A stretch of DNA of 47,500 nucleotides, from contig RPFO01001429.1 of assembly GCA_009746045.1 (NCBI GenBank), forward strand, positions 1-47,500, given 5' to 3'. Below are positions 21,910-30,956 of this stretch, in pieces (position 1 is the stretch's first letter; each line of letters begins with the position of its first letter). Origin of the DNA: Mesostigma viride (lineage: Eukaryota > Streptophyta > Mesostigmatophyceae > Mesostigmatales > Mesostigmataceae). The notes below the pieces were generated by a model, which had not been told where the DNA came from, ran no database searches, and saw only the letters and a list, made by a program, of their open reading frames with translations. The translations under genes were made by a program, and so were the position numbers.

Positions 21910-24900
21910 AAGGACAAGGACAAGGACAAGGACGAGGACGAGGACGAGGACAAGGACAAGGACAAGGACAAGGACAAGGACAAGGACAAGGGCAAGGACA
22001 AGGACAAGGACAAGGACAAGGACAAGGACAAGGACGAGGACGAGGACGAGGACAAGGACGAGGACAAGGACAAGGACAAGGACAAGGACAAGGACAAGGA
22101 CAAGGACAAGGACAAGGACAAGGACAAGGACAAGGACAAGGACAAGGACAAGGACAAGGACAAGGACAAGGACGAGGACGAGGACGAGGACAAGGACAAG
22201 GACAAGGACAAGGACAAGGACAAGGACAAGGACAAGTGCTGGCACAAGGACAAGGACAAGGACAAGGACAAGGACAAGGACAAGGACAAGGACAAGGACA
22301 AGGACAAGGACAAGGACAAGGACAAGGACAAGGACAAGGACGAGGACAAGGACAAGGACAAGGACAAGGACAAGGACAAGGACAAGGACAAGGACAAGGA
22401 CAAGGACAAGGACAAGGACAAGGACAAGGACAAGGACAAGGACAAGGACAAGGACAAGGACAAGGACAAGGACAAGGACAAGGACAAGGACAAGGACAAG
22501 GACAAGGACAAGGACAAGGACAAGGACAAGGACAAGGACAAGGACAAGGACAAGGACAAGGACAAGGACAAGGACAAGGACAAGGACAAGGACAAGGACA
22601 AGGACAAGGACAAGGACAAGGACAAGGACAAGGACAAGGACAAGGACAAGGACAAGGACAAGGACAAGGACAAGGACAAGGACAAGGACAAGGACAAGGA
22701 CAAGGACAAGGACAAGGACAAGGACAAGGACAAGGACAAGGACAAGGACAAGGACAAGGACAAGGACAAGGACAAGGACAAGGACAAGGACAAGGACAAG
22801 GACAAGGACAAGGACAAGGACAAGGACAAGGACAAGGACAAGGACAAGGACAAGGACAAGGACAAGGACAAGGACAAGGACAAGGACAAGGACAAGGACA
22901 AGGACAAGGACAAGGACAAGGACAAGGACAAGGACGAGGACGAGGACGAGGACGAGGACAAGGACAAGGACAAGGACAAGGACGAGGACGAGGACGAGGA
23001 CAAGGACAAGGACAAGGACAAGGACAAGGACAAGGACAAGGACAAGGGCAAGGACAAGGACAAGGACAAGGACAAGGACAAGGACAAGGACGAGGACGAG
23101 GACGAGGACAAGGACAAGGACAAGGACAAGGACAAGGACAAGGACAAGGACAAGGACAAGGACAAGGACAAGGACAAGGACAAGGACAAGGACAAGGACA
23201 AGGACAAGGACAAGGACAAGGACAAGGACAAGGACGAGGACGAGGACGAGGACAAGGACAAGGACAAGGACAAGGACAAGGACAAGGACAACGTGCTGGC
23301 ACAAGGACAAGGACAAGGACAAGGACAAGGACAAGGACAAGGACAAGGACAAGGACAAGGACAAGGACAAGGACAAGGACAAGGACAAGGACGAGGACAA
23401 GGACAAGGACAAGGACAAGGACGAGGACAAGGACAAGGACAAGGACAAGGACAAGGACAAGGACAAGGACAAGGACAAGGACAAGGACAAGGACAAGGAC
23501 AAGGACAAGGACAAGGACAAGGACAAGGACAAGGACAAGGACAAGGACAAGGACAAGGACAAGGACAAGGACAAGGACAAGGACAAGGACAAGGACAAGG
23601 ACAATGACAAGGACAAGGACAAGGACAAGGACAAGGACAAGGACAAGGACAAGGACAAGGACAAGGACAAGGACAAGGACAAGGACAAGGACAAGGACAA
23701 GGACAAGGACAAGGACAAGGACAAGGACAAGGACAAGGACAAGGACAAGGACAAGGCTGGACAAGGACAAGGACAAGGACAAGGACAAGGACAAGGACAA
23801 GGACAAGGACAAGGACAAGGACAAGGACAAGGACAAGGACAAGGACAAGGACAAGGACAAGGACAAGGACAAGGACAAGGACAAGGACAAGGACAAGGAC
23901 AAGGACAAGGACAAGGACAAGGACAAGGACAAGGACAAGGACAAGGACAAGGACAAGGACAAGGACAAGGACAAGGACAAGGACAAGGACAAGGACAAGG
24001 ACAAGGACAAGGACAAGGACAAGGACAAGGACAAGGACAAGGACAAGGACAAGGACAAGGACAAGGACAAGGACAAGGACAAGGACAAGGACAAGGACAA
24101 GGACAAGGACAAGGACAAGGACAAGGACAAGGACAAGGACAAGGACAAGGACAACGTGCTGGCACAAGGACAAGGACAAGGACAAGGACAAGGACAAGGA
24201 CAAGGACAAGGACAAGGACAAGGACAAGGACAAGGACAAGGACAAGGACAAGGACAAGGACAAGGACAAGGACAAGGACAAGGACAAGGACAAGGACAAG
24301 GACAAGGACAAGGACAAGGACAAGGACAAGGACAAGGACAAGGACAAGGACAAGGACAAGGACAAGGACAAGGACAAGGACAAGGACAAGGACAAGGACA
24401 AGGACAAGGACAAGGACAAGGACAAGGACAAGGACAAGGACAAGGACAAGGACAAGGACAAGGACAAGGACAAGGACAAGGACAAGGATGGCGCAAGAAA
24501 ATCACATCCTTGTGCGTAACACCTACCCGGACAGCTGGCAGTGTGTGGTGGGTTGCTTTTCCAGTTGCTGCCGTCGCGGCATCGGAACCCGATGACCCAG
24601 AAGCCGCCGATTTCCTCCGCTCCTTCGCCGCCTTTGCTGCATGAGCGCCGCGCGCCTGTTGCCCCGACGATGGTGCGGGGGGAGGGGGCATTTGCTGTGC
24701 TGCCGCTGCAGCTTCCGACGGCGCGGAAGGGCCGGCGGCGGGAGGGGGCAACACCGGTGGCGGCGGAGAGCCCGGCGGCGGGGGCGCCGGCGGAGGGGAA
24801 CGCGGGTGGTTGTGCGTACAAGCACGCTGTGACACGCAGACGACAAAGAAGAAATCCGCCGAATATGTTAGCAAGCGGTGCGGTGCAGCACACACACCTG

Positions 24901-25465
24901 ACAAAGCTAATAGGTCAACCCTTAAAACCGTGTCCAACTGCCCGCTATAAAAACCGGGCAATGGTCACTTTCCATGATAATGTCCACAAACCAACCTAAT
25001 AGTTAGTTATGGTCCATTATAGGACACAAGCACACACATATATTCACCACCTTGGGGGTCATGTCATTGGTCATATTGCAATGTCCTATGGGTGCCAAAT
25101 ATAGCACCCCCTGACAGAAAGGAAGCTAGTAAAGGGCTCATGAACACCAAGGTTGCATGTGGAGGAGCAGGGACCCAGCTGCAAGCTCTAACAATAAATG
25201 CCCACTACAAATAGCGGACAGTTTGGTTTGTGACACCTGCTAGCATTACAAAGCTCAATTCTCATCCCGTAGCAACAAAAATGTAATGTCCGCTGTAAAT
25301 ATCACTCAAAACGGCTAAAGGGTTAAAACGAAGTTGTAGTTGTTTTGCGGCATCAAGTTTCAAAGTACGTACTGGGATACCCTTCGCCAGCCTGCTTGGC
25401 ATCCAGGATAAGATCTTGGAACCAGTAAGGGGGCTTCGCTTGCTGCGGCAGATGGTGCAATCCAT
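14468..25465 (-). CDS. Large five-exon gene of unknown function (~1,594 residues)
   Basis: I join exons 25465-25373, 24826-24527, 19591-18437, 17820-15407 and 15287-14468. All introns are GT-AG with phases 0,0,0,1. The phases only agree if one G is added in each of three G-runs (near 17345, 16566 and 15070); with these the sum is an exact 1,595 codons. The start MDCTIC resembles the Cys-rich starts of smaller minus-strand genes nearby. Then come a Pro/Ala-rich stretch, a ~385-residue region, a region with nuclear localisation-like KKKRRKR, a Gly/Arg/Glu repeat tract, an acidic stretch and a basic C-terminus. I recognise no enzyme. Introns carry palindrome arrays and a hexanucleotide array. 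Some of this could be two genes read as one. Confidence 0.55.
15407..17820 (-). CDS. Exon 4 of the large minus-strand gene (two G-run frame breaks)
   Basis: Runs from acceptor CATGCATGCAG to donor AAAGG|GTAAGT. Three open parts follow one another: 17820-17314 (GREAHRRVALIGGGLN to the stop after RKGGGSNRKGGGV), 17287-16562 (MATVKAKHVPPQC, WVLIAPEPPTEQAVV, ending VVKRKGG) and ~16563-15407 (NQPDIKNGVVLLNLEHH, IFIGSKEQVDGFKVLL, KKKRRKR, then the repeat tract). The joins lie at runs of nine and seven G, each mended by one more G. Without these the exon has the wrong length for the phase-1 intron that follows. Confidence 0.55.
15540..16025 (-). repeat. 24-bp coding minisatellite in exon 4
   Basis: About 19 units of CCCTCTCCGCCCTTCGACCCGCCC (plus strand shown in part) with C-runs of five to eight bases. 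On the minus strand the frames give Gly/Arg/Glu repeats such as GRRAERGA or GGSKGGEG. Switches between these within one frame suggest that C-run length changes have scrambled the original repeat frame. Confidence 0.75.
17945..18395. repeat. 46-bp palindrome array in intron 3
   Basis: Ten copies of a ~46-bp unit holding CCAACGGCCGTTGGCGC, AAGAAAAATCACACCC and TAATTTCCAGGTT, with few differences. The 14-bp core is a perfect palindrome. Confidence 0.9.
18437..19591 (-). CDS. Exon 3 of the large minus-strand gene
   Basis: 385 codons between acceptor TGTGATCAG and donor CAAAAG|GTAAAT. Starts GRPSRPRTDEERRKW. It is intact and has mixed hydrophobic and charged composition expected of a folded protein. 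VQFAVLDGNHYTQML near the C-terminal third looks like the DGNHR-type motif of ParB/sulfiredoxin-like domains, but this is weak. No Cys clusters or transmembrane segments are seen. The best-supported coding part of the gene. Confidence 0.65.
19635..20480. repeat. 46-bp palindrome array in intron 2
   Basis: About 19 copies of the same 46-bp unit as at 17945-18395, with variants GCGCATGAAAA, GCGACAGAAAA and GCGCGAGAAAA after the palindrome and two copies with TCCGACGG. The variants alternate in a higher-order pattern. Confidence 0.9.
20495..24488. repeat. ~4 kb AAGGAC hexanucleotide array in intron 2
   Basis: Some 660 copies of ACAAGG with GACGAG variant blocks. All six frames are open because no frame of the hexamer holds a stop, so the giant frames here are not genes. 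Five interruptions GTGCTGGCACAAGG lie near 21191, 21803, 22236, 23292 and 24155. A variant block starting CCAACGACAAGGCCGAGG recurs at about 21416 and 21866, showing internal duplication of ~450 bp segments. Confidence 0.95.
24527..24826 (-). CDS. Exon 2 of the large minus-strand gene
   Basis: Exactly 100 codons between GTGTCACAG and CCGG|GTAGGT. The frame is Pro-rich (SPPPAPPPPGSPPPP), then Ala-rich, then basic (HAAKAAKERRKSAASG), ending THHTLPAVR. It reads into exon 3 in phase 0. The same frame runs open through the intron only because the hexanucleotide array has no stops. Confidence 0.5.
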
Positions 25466-25471
25466 TGTGAT
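25373..25471 (-). CDS. Exon 1 of the large minus-strand gene
   Basis: Begins at an acceptor GCGCGCAG and ends at donor CCA|GTACGT; 99 bases, 33 codons, with ATG at 25465. The phase-0 frame reads MDCTICRSKRSPLTG, a C-x2-C start like MATKCKIC at 27508. Another frame (PPYWFQDLILDAKQ) is also open and protein-like, but its phase does not fit exon 2. Confidence 0.4.
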
Positions 25472-25499
25472 CTGCGCGCAAAACATACACAAACAACCA

Positions 25500-25910
25500 A
25501 ACCCTCATAGGTTGAGCAATCCACAAAATCATGCCATTACTGTAACAACATGGGCAAAGCATACACAAACGAACAACCATCATAGATTGAGCTAACAATC
25601 CAGAAAATCATGCCATTACTGTAACAACATGGGCAAAGCATACACAAACGAACAACCATCATAGATTGAGCTAGCAATCCACAACATTATGCCATTACTG
25701 TAACAACATGGGCAAAGCATACACAAACGAACAACCATCATAGATTGAGCTAGCAATCCACAACATCATGCCATTACTGTAACAACATGGGCAAAGCATA
25801 CACAAACGAACAACCATCATAGATAGAGCAATCCACAACATCATGCCATTAATGTAATAACATGGGCAAAACATACACAAACAAATAGCCATGATAGGGC
25901 ATTAAGAGAA
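25500..25910. repeat. 79-bp tandem array
   Basis: About five units with CATGGGCAAAGCATACACAAA at ~25549, 25629, 25708, 25787 and 25862. Lies 5' of exon 1 of the large minus-strand gene, so possibly in an upstream intron. Confidence 0.8.
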
Positions 25911-26049
25911 TAGCCATGATTGGGGCAATAAGAGAATTTTTTTGTTCAATTCAATGATCACAATTTATGCACACAGTCGATGCATTCATAAATGAGGCAG
26001 GTTCTTCCGAAAATTGGCTCCGTCGTAGAGTGTCAACGGCCAACTTGCA

Positions 26050-26483
26050 AACACGCACGTTACATGATATACATCCTAGTCATTATGGTCCTATACAAAC
26101 GCCAGAAGGGCCGAATACCGGTTTAATTGGATCTTTAGCTACGCATAGTAAAGTAAATGAATATGTTTTCTTGTCCTTTTTATACATTACAAAAAAATCA
26201 AGTAATTAAAAGTGAAATACCTATTTTTATACCTCCACATCAACAAGATCAATTTAAATTCGCCCCAGAATATTTATTACTTTCTTGTTACTCTAGTGTT
26301 GAAAATAATTATGTTCATGTGCGATATAAACCAGAATTTAGTAGTAAAGCAGAAGAAGTCGATTATTTGGGGATTTCTCCAACGCAAGCTTCAATAGCTA
26401 CTTCATTTATTCCCTTGGTGGAACATGATGATGCAATCCGAGCATTAATGGGTTGTAATATGCAAAGACAAGCAGTTCCATGA
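26050..26483 (+). pseudogene. rpoB: Plastid rpoB fragment in nuclear DNA
   Basis: An internal piece of the RNA polymerase beta subunit: [32 protein letters not shown], then after a frame change near 26165 [42 protein letters not shown] and NMQRQAVP. This is the conserved middle of the protein, and it stops abruptly after QAVP. It is far more AT-rich than its surroundings. In a nuclear context that is a plastid-to-nucleus transfer (NUPT), dead because of the frame change and truncation at both ends. TPEGPN and HSKVNEY fit algal rather than land-plant plastids (from memory of the family). Confidence 0.85.
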
Positions 26484-26719
26484 CACCAAGGTTGAGACTT
26501 ACATGCATGGGACAAGAAAAACCTCGTTGCAAGGGTTGAAACAATAACGAAATTGTATGACCACAGACACATAAAATGGAAGGCTTGCTCAGTATTATTA
26601 TTTACCCATCAATCAATTTTAAAGGCAAGGAAATGTTGAAATACGGAAGACCGTCCCAAGTTCGCCAGCATTAACAAAAGCATTTCTGTGACAAGAACAG
26701 TGGGCGACCATTCCCATTA

Positions 26720-27508
26720 TTATCTTTTCCTCTTTTGTTTCTTCCCCTTCCCGGACTCGCATGCATAAGCGACGTCCGCCATCCCCAAACGATGCAAAAT
26801 TTTGTTGGAGCTCTGCATCTTCTCCAACAGTTCTTGATCCGATTCCTCCTTTGCACGACGCGCTTCCTCTGCCTTCGCCTTTGCGGCCTCCACATCTGCA
26901 TCTATATCCGCCTTCACCACCATCCTGATCAAACGGTCCCGCTCCTCAGGCCTCGGGAGCGTCGGCAGTCCCACCGGCTCTGCGGCAAGAAGAGCCTCCA
27001 AAATATCCTTGTGCAGTCTTTGTGCTTCCACAAATCCATTATTCTTCATCAAGGTGTACGCGCATTCACGCGCCACACCCTGCAAGGAATCCCCCATGGT
27101 AACGTTAAGCCCATGAGCAAACCCGTACGCGCTGTCCCCCTCTGCAAAAATCTCGAGTCCCTGCCTGTCGAGGCGCACCAGCTCAACTTTCCGTTCCCCA
27201 GTGTGCGTTGCCGTGAAGTGGAGGACCGAGCGTGTCATTCCGGTCTTCCCCATCAACATCTGCAAACTTGCTACGTATGCGATCCCACGAGCGCACACGT
27301 CCTCCAACTTCTCGGCAAAAGGTAGATGTGTCTTGCAATACACATCCAATCCCTCCAGTGGTCTATCACATCTAAGAAATCCACACCCCCCGTATGGATC
27401 CTTGGCATTTTGGTACTCGAGGTCGTGCGCTTGCAGGAACTTGTAATGTTCCGCGCACAGTCCCTCGACCCTTACGGGCTCCGTACAGATTTTGCATTTC
27501 GTTGCCAT
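26720..27508 (-). CDS. Cys/His-rich N-terminal small protein, unknown
   Basis: A 262-residue frame. I start at ATG 27508 because it follows an acceptor-like AATTGCGCAG directly, the arrangement seen at several neighbours; an in-frame ATG 51 bases upstream is possible. Two probable zinc modules open the protein: CKICTEPVRVEGLCAEH (C-x2-C-x8-C-x2-H) and CGFLRCDRPLEGLDVYCKTH. The middle is globular (FAEGDSAYGFAHGLNVTMGD, ARECAYTLMKNNG). Residues ~200-240 are a charged coiled-coil-like helix (AKAKAEEARRAKEESDQELLEKM), and the end is basic (KGKKQKRKR). It resembles the disrupted gene at 36243-36792 in layout. Function unknown. Confidence 0.6.
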   Translation of the reverse strand: MATKCKICTEPVRVEGLCAEHYKFLQAHDLEYQNAKDPYGGCGFLRCDRPLEGLDVYCKTHLPFAEKLEDVCARGIAYVASLQMLMGKTGMTRSVLHFTATHTGERKVELVRLDRQGLEIFAEGDSAYGFAHGLNVTMGDSLQGVARECAYTLMKNNGFVEAQRLHKDILEALLAAEPVGLPTLPRPEERDRLIRMVVKADIDADVEAAKAKAEEARRAKEESDQELLEKMQSSNKILHRLGMADVAYACESGKGKKQKRKR

Positions 27509-27599
27509 CTGCGCAATTGCCATGAGTCCCATACAGCAGCCATTGTATAACAGGGGCAATAAGGACCGTCAGAACCCCCTCTGGCGTCTTTCTCACACA

Positions 27600-27761
27600 A
27601 TTCTCAATCTAGTCTTGTTGTACGTGCAATAATTGTTGGTTCAAAGAAGGTCCGTTCAAAGAAGTTTTATGAGACAAAATAAATTAGTTTCAATTACACG
27701 CATCAGATTAATCAAATCATATTTTCTCCCTCTCTTTCTTACTGAGCAATTCTGTCCACCC
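27600..27761 (-). pseudogene. Detached 3' end of the gene at 36243-36792
   Basis: On the minus strand, the target duplication GGGTG is followed by GACAGAATTGCTCAGTAA: codons for D-R-I-A-Q and a stop at 27741-27739, in frame with the gene on the far side of retrotransposon 2. The bases below are its former 3' untranslated region (AT-rich, no frame). Confidence 0.7.
27757..27761 (+). repeat. Target site duplication, left
   Basis: CACCC, repeated at 36238-36242. Confidence 0.85.
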
Positions 27762-28216
27762 AGTTAGATGAGATGCTTAGGCTGACACACGGATTTCCGG
27801 CCTGCGCGCCGCGTATTGCCTACCGCGGCTGAGCGGGACACCTCAGTACAGTACGGCAGGGTGTACGGTACTGAGGTGTCATGTGGACCGATGTGCGGTT
27901 AGTGCCAGACTGTTCCTAGGTGCTAGCTCGACCCGCCAGGTCCGGTGTAGCCGGGCCTGACGGGCCGAGTCTTAGCTGGATGCTAGTGACGTGGTCGCAT
28001 GGCATTGCAGTGTACACTTGTCCACTGGTCGTGTGCTGCAGGTAGCACCGCCATAGGCATATAGGCGTAGCACTGGGGAGTGCCACAGCACCCGAGTCTG
28101 CCCAGTTCCATTCTGAGCCCTCAGCTTTCATCTCTCTCTCATTGTATTATTGTAATACAATCATCATTCGCTCTCAGCTTTCGCAGTTGTTCGTCGTCCC
28201 TAGTCTCCATCCAACT
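27762..28216 (+). repeat. 5' LTR of retrotransposon 2
   Basis: 455 bp, ends AGTTAGATG...CATCCAACT, an imperfect inverted pair, not the usual TG...CA. The exact edges are fixed by the target duplication and by the adjoining TGG primer-binding site. A CTCTCTCATTGTATTATTG stretch lies near its 3' end. Confidence 0.92.
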
Positions 28217-28232
28217 TGGACTGAAAAGTTCG
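28217..28232 (+). other. Primer-binding site of retrotransposon 2
   Basis: TGGACTGAAAAGTTCG begins at the base after the LTR; TGG pairs with a tRNA 3' CCA. The tRNA is not identified. Confidence 0.6.
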
Positions 28233-28261
28233 ATATTTTTTTTTAAAGCAAAAAAAAAGAT

Positions 28262-29800
28262 ATGGCGTCCAACAACGGCAACAACGGCAACAACAACAAG
28301 GGGAAGGCGCCTGCCAGGCGCACCTCACCCCGCCTTTCGCCGGAGGGCACGCCCTCCACCAACGATGCGAGGGTGACGCCCAACGTCACCTTCCGCACGG
28401 TGGTCGCTGACCACCCCAGGCGTCGGGGCCCGCAGGTGGGGCCCGGCGCCCGGGGAATGGCGAGCGGTCGTCCGTTTGCCATAGGCGGTTCGTCCGCCAT
28501 GGCACCTGGGGGGCAGGTCCCCCGGGCACGCAATGCCCCCGTCGCAGGTGACGGGGGTCGTGAGCGGAGTGATTCCTCGGAGGAGGATGGCGAGGTGCCG
28601 CCTGCGAGGCCTCGGCCTTCGCTCGAGCTGTCGTCGCAGACACCTGCGACGTCTGGCAACCTGTCCGTGGGCCGACAGATGGCCGTCATGGACATTGACC
28701 GGTATGGGGAACATGTTCCGCCCCCGGTCGCATTCGGGCGCCCACCCCATTTTCTCCCCATTGGGGAGGACGACATCCCCGCCTTCATTTCGATGAACGG
28801 CCGGATCTTACGTCAACGTTTTCAGATGCTTCCAGATGAGGAGATGCACGCGATAGAGGTGCATCGGGTACAAACGCTGGTCGAGGGGCGGCTGAGGATG
28901 CAGTTCTCTTTGGTTCAGGTAGCAGTTTGGCTGTACTGTTTCGCCAATCGGCCGAGGCACAATCCCGGCACTGTTGATCAGTGGGCGTCCCGGCAGCGCC
29001 AGAGAGAGGCGCTGAGCGTGGTCGCCCGACCGGAGATCCAACTGACTCCGTTGGGGCCGTGGCCCCAAGTCACGCCAGTTGGCTGGGGCCCGGAGCGGCG
29101 TGAGGCGGCTGCGATGCCGCCTGCGACGGAGCGCGGGGCGGCAGACGCCCCCAACACGCCCATGGGTGGTGAAGCCACCCAGGACCCTCTGGCAGGTCAG
29201 AGGGTCCAACCTCAGCCGCAGGCTCCCCCGCCCAGCGTGGGGGGCCAGGTGGCTGAGGAGGCCACCGGGGTCGCAGGGACCCCGGCGGCGACACAAGCGC
29301 CCGGGGTCGCAGGGACCCCGGCAGCGACGCCGGCGCCTCCGGCGCTGGCGGGGGATGCAGCCCCCATGGAGGGTGTCACGGGCACCTCCAGCGGCTCTGG
29401 GGGGCAGGCCCCCTCTAGCCGCACAAGGACAAGTCCCTGGCAGGGCCGGAGGGGCCCAGGGTCCCACCGCAGCAGGGCAGCAACCAGCACTGCTGGAGGG
29501 CGACCTGCAAGGTCGCGACTTCATCACCCTGGTGATGAGGCCGTGTGGCGTGCCATACAGACAGCCACAGCCTCCTTCCGTGGGCTGGCCGACAGGAGCC
29601 AGCAGATGCACGTCGCGGAGGCGGGCAGCCTGGTGTGTGCAATCATCACGCACATCCTGGGCCTGCCCAACCTCCAAGAGGGCACACGCAGGGTGTGCGA
29701 CGACCTGCTGCCTGCCCTGCAGGCTCTCCTCTCAGGGAGGAGGGTGCAGGGCAGCAGGGTGCGTCTGGTGCGCTGGAGCTCCTGCACAACGCCATCCTGA
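28262..29800 (+). CDS. gag N-terminal part of retrotransposon 2
   Basis: A 512-residue frame from the first ATG after the LTR, 45 bases downstream of it. It is low complexity: Asn/Gly start (ASNNGNNGNNNKGK), Arg/Pro-rich, and Ala/Pro/Thr-rich tandem TPAATQAPGVAG-like repeats at about residues 330-370. A helical part lies between (RFQMLPDEEMHAIEVHRVQ). It continues in another frame near 29745-29770 (GG-AGG-AGGG region), where one added G gives GASGALELLHNAILRGAGR. No catalytic domain. Confidence 0.7.
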   Translation: MASNNGNNGNNNKGKAPARRTSPRLSPEGTPSTNDARVTPNVTFRTVVADHPRRRGPQVGPGARGMASGRPFAIGGSSAMAPGGQVPRARNAPVAGDGGRERSDSSEEDGEVPPARPRPSLELSSQTPATSGNLSVGRQMAVMDIDRYGEHVPPPVAFGRPPHFLPIGEDDIPAFISMNGRILRQRFQMLPDEEMHAIEVHRVQTLVEGRLRMQFSLVQVAVWLYCFANRPRHNPGTVDQWASRQRQREALSVVARPEIQLTPLGPWPQVTPVGWGPERREAAAMPPATERGAADAPNTPMGGEATQDPLAGQRVQPQPQAPPPSVGGQVAEEATGVAGTPAATQAPGVAGTPAATPAPPALAGDAAPMEGVTGTSSGSGGQAPSSRTRTSPWQGRRGPGSHRSRAATSTAGGRPARSRLHHPGDEAVWRAIQTATASFRGLADRSQQMHVAEAGSLVCAIITHILGLPNLQEGTRRVCDDLLPALQALLSGRRVQGSRVRLVRWSSCTTPS

Positions 29801-30260
29801 GAGGGGCGGGTAGGTGGCTGCCTACCTGGCTGCATCATGATCTTACTAACCCTACTGACGATGAAGTGTCCCTCTCTCCCACCTTCCATGATTGGGAGGA
29901 GGCCCGCAGCAGGAGGCGGGAAGTGACACACACTCACACCCCCACCCAGCCCACCCCTATGTTGTCTAACCCTCCTACACAGCCCATGTTTGCCCATCCT
30001 GCTCAGCTCACTCAAGTAGCACTTCCCTCTCAGCAGGTCTCTCCTGTGAATGCTGCAGCAGCAACACCATCTTCTCCCTCTCCCCCTGCATCCCCCTCTA
30101 GGTTGCCCACTTACAATGAAAACCGTCCTGTGGATAGGATTAATGTCAGGGGGCTGCCTGAGGGGTATACTAGGGAGCAGGGGAATCATGCACTTCTCTC
30201 TCTGCAGCTGGCTAGGGAGGAACTGAATGTCAAGAATTGGTTTGGATCTCTCATGCAGGG
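29760..30260 (+). CDS. gag middle part of retrotransposon 2
   Basis: Within frame 29545-30372, the piece from about 29760 reads LELLHNAILRGAGRWLPTWL, then Thr/Pro-rich THTHTPTQPTP, then PVDRINVRGLPEGYTREQG and LAREELNVKNWFGSLMQG. At five G (30256-30260) one more G leads into GFYHQSSSQIQNLILVFQRR in the next frame. Confidence 0.6.
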
Positions 30261-30920
30261 GGATTTTACCATCAGTCCTCTTCTCAGATTCAGAATCTCA
30301 TTCTTGTCTTCCAGCGTAGGTATCCCAAGTGGCAGGACACGCAGGCTAGGGCAGTTTGGGAGGCTTTCATGAAGGAGCTAACTGACCTCCTCTCCACCCC
30401 CTCATCTGTGGACATCTATGGGGCATTCAGGTGGGTAGAGGAATACAGGGTCACATCAGTGGACTATGTGGCTGAGACAAAGAAATATGAGCTAGCCATC
30501 AAAGCACGTCCTGATGTCCAGCAGCTAGATCACAAGTTCTTGCTGCGTTCCTTCCTTGAGAAACTCAAACTTGACAAAAACACCTACGCCATGCTTGCAA
30601 CAGGAATGGCAAAGTACTGGGAGGACATGAAGGAGGCATTGGATTATATCAAGCTGGCCTTGGCTCCCCTTAGCCAGGGGGCCATGGGCACCTCTGTAAA
30701 GAGGGTCAGGGGGGAAGAGAGGGAGGAGGAGGATAGGGAGAGGGAAGACAGGAGCAAGAGACCTGTCACTATGGCAGAAGTCAAGTCCCTGCTGGGACAA
30801 ATGTTTAAGGGCAAGGGCAAGGGCAAGGGCAAGGGCAAGGGCAGGGGCTGGGGCAAGGGCAAGGGTAAGGGGCAGTCTCCCTCCAAGGGGGGCAGCTCCA
30901 GCAACAACAACAACAACAGT

Positions 30921-30956
<36 letters not shown>

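Noticed and set aside
20405-24961. Giant open frames on both strands (over 1,000 codons of KD, GQ, TR, CP, LV or SL repeats)
   Set aside because: The AAGGAC hexamer has no stop in any frame, so all six frames stay open; only the unique end 24527-24826 on the minus strand looks like coding exon.
27916-28131. 71-codon frame on the minus strand, repeated at 35937-36152
   Set aside because: Lies wholly in the LTRs of retrotransposon 2 and is duplicated only because the LTRs are identical.
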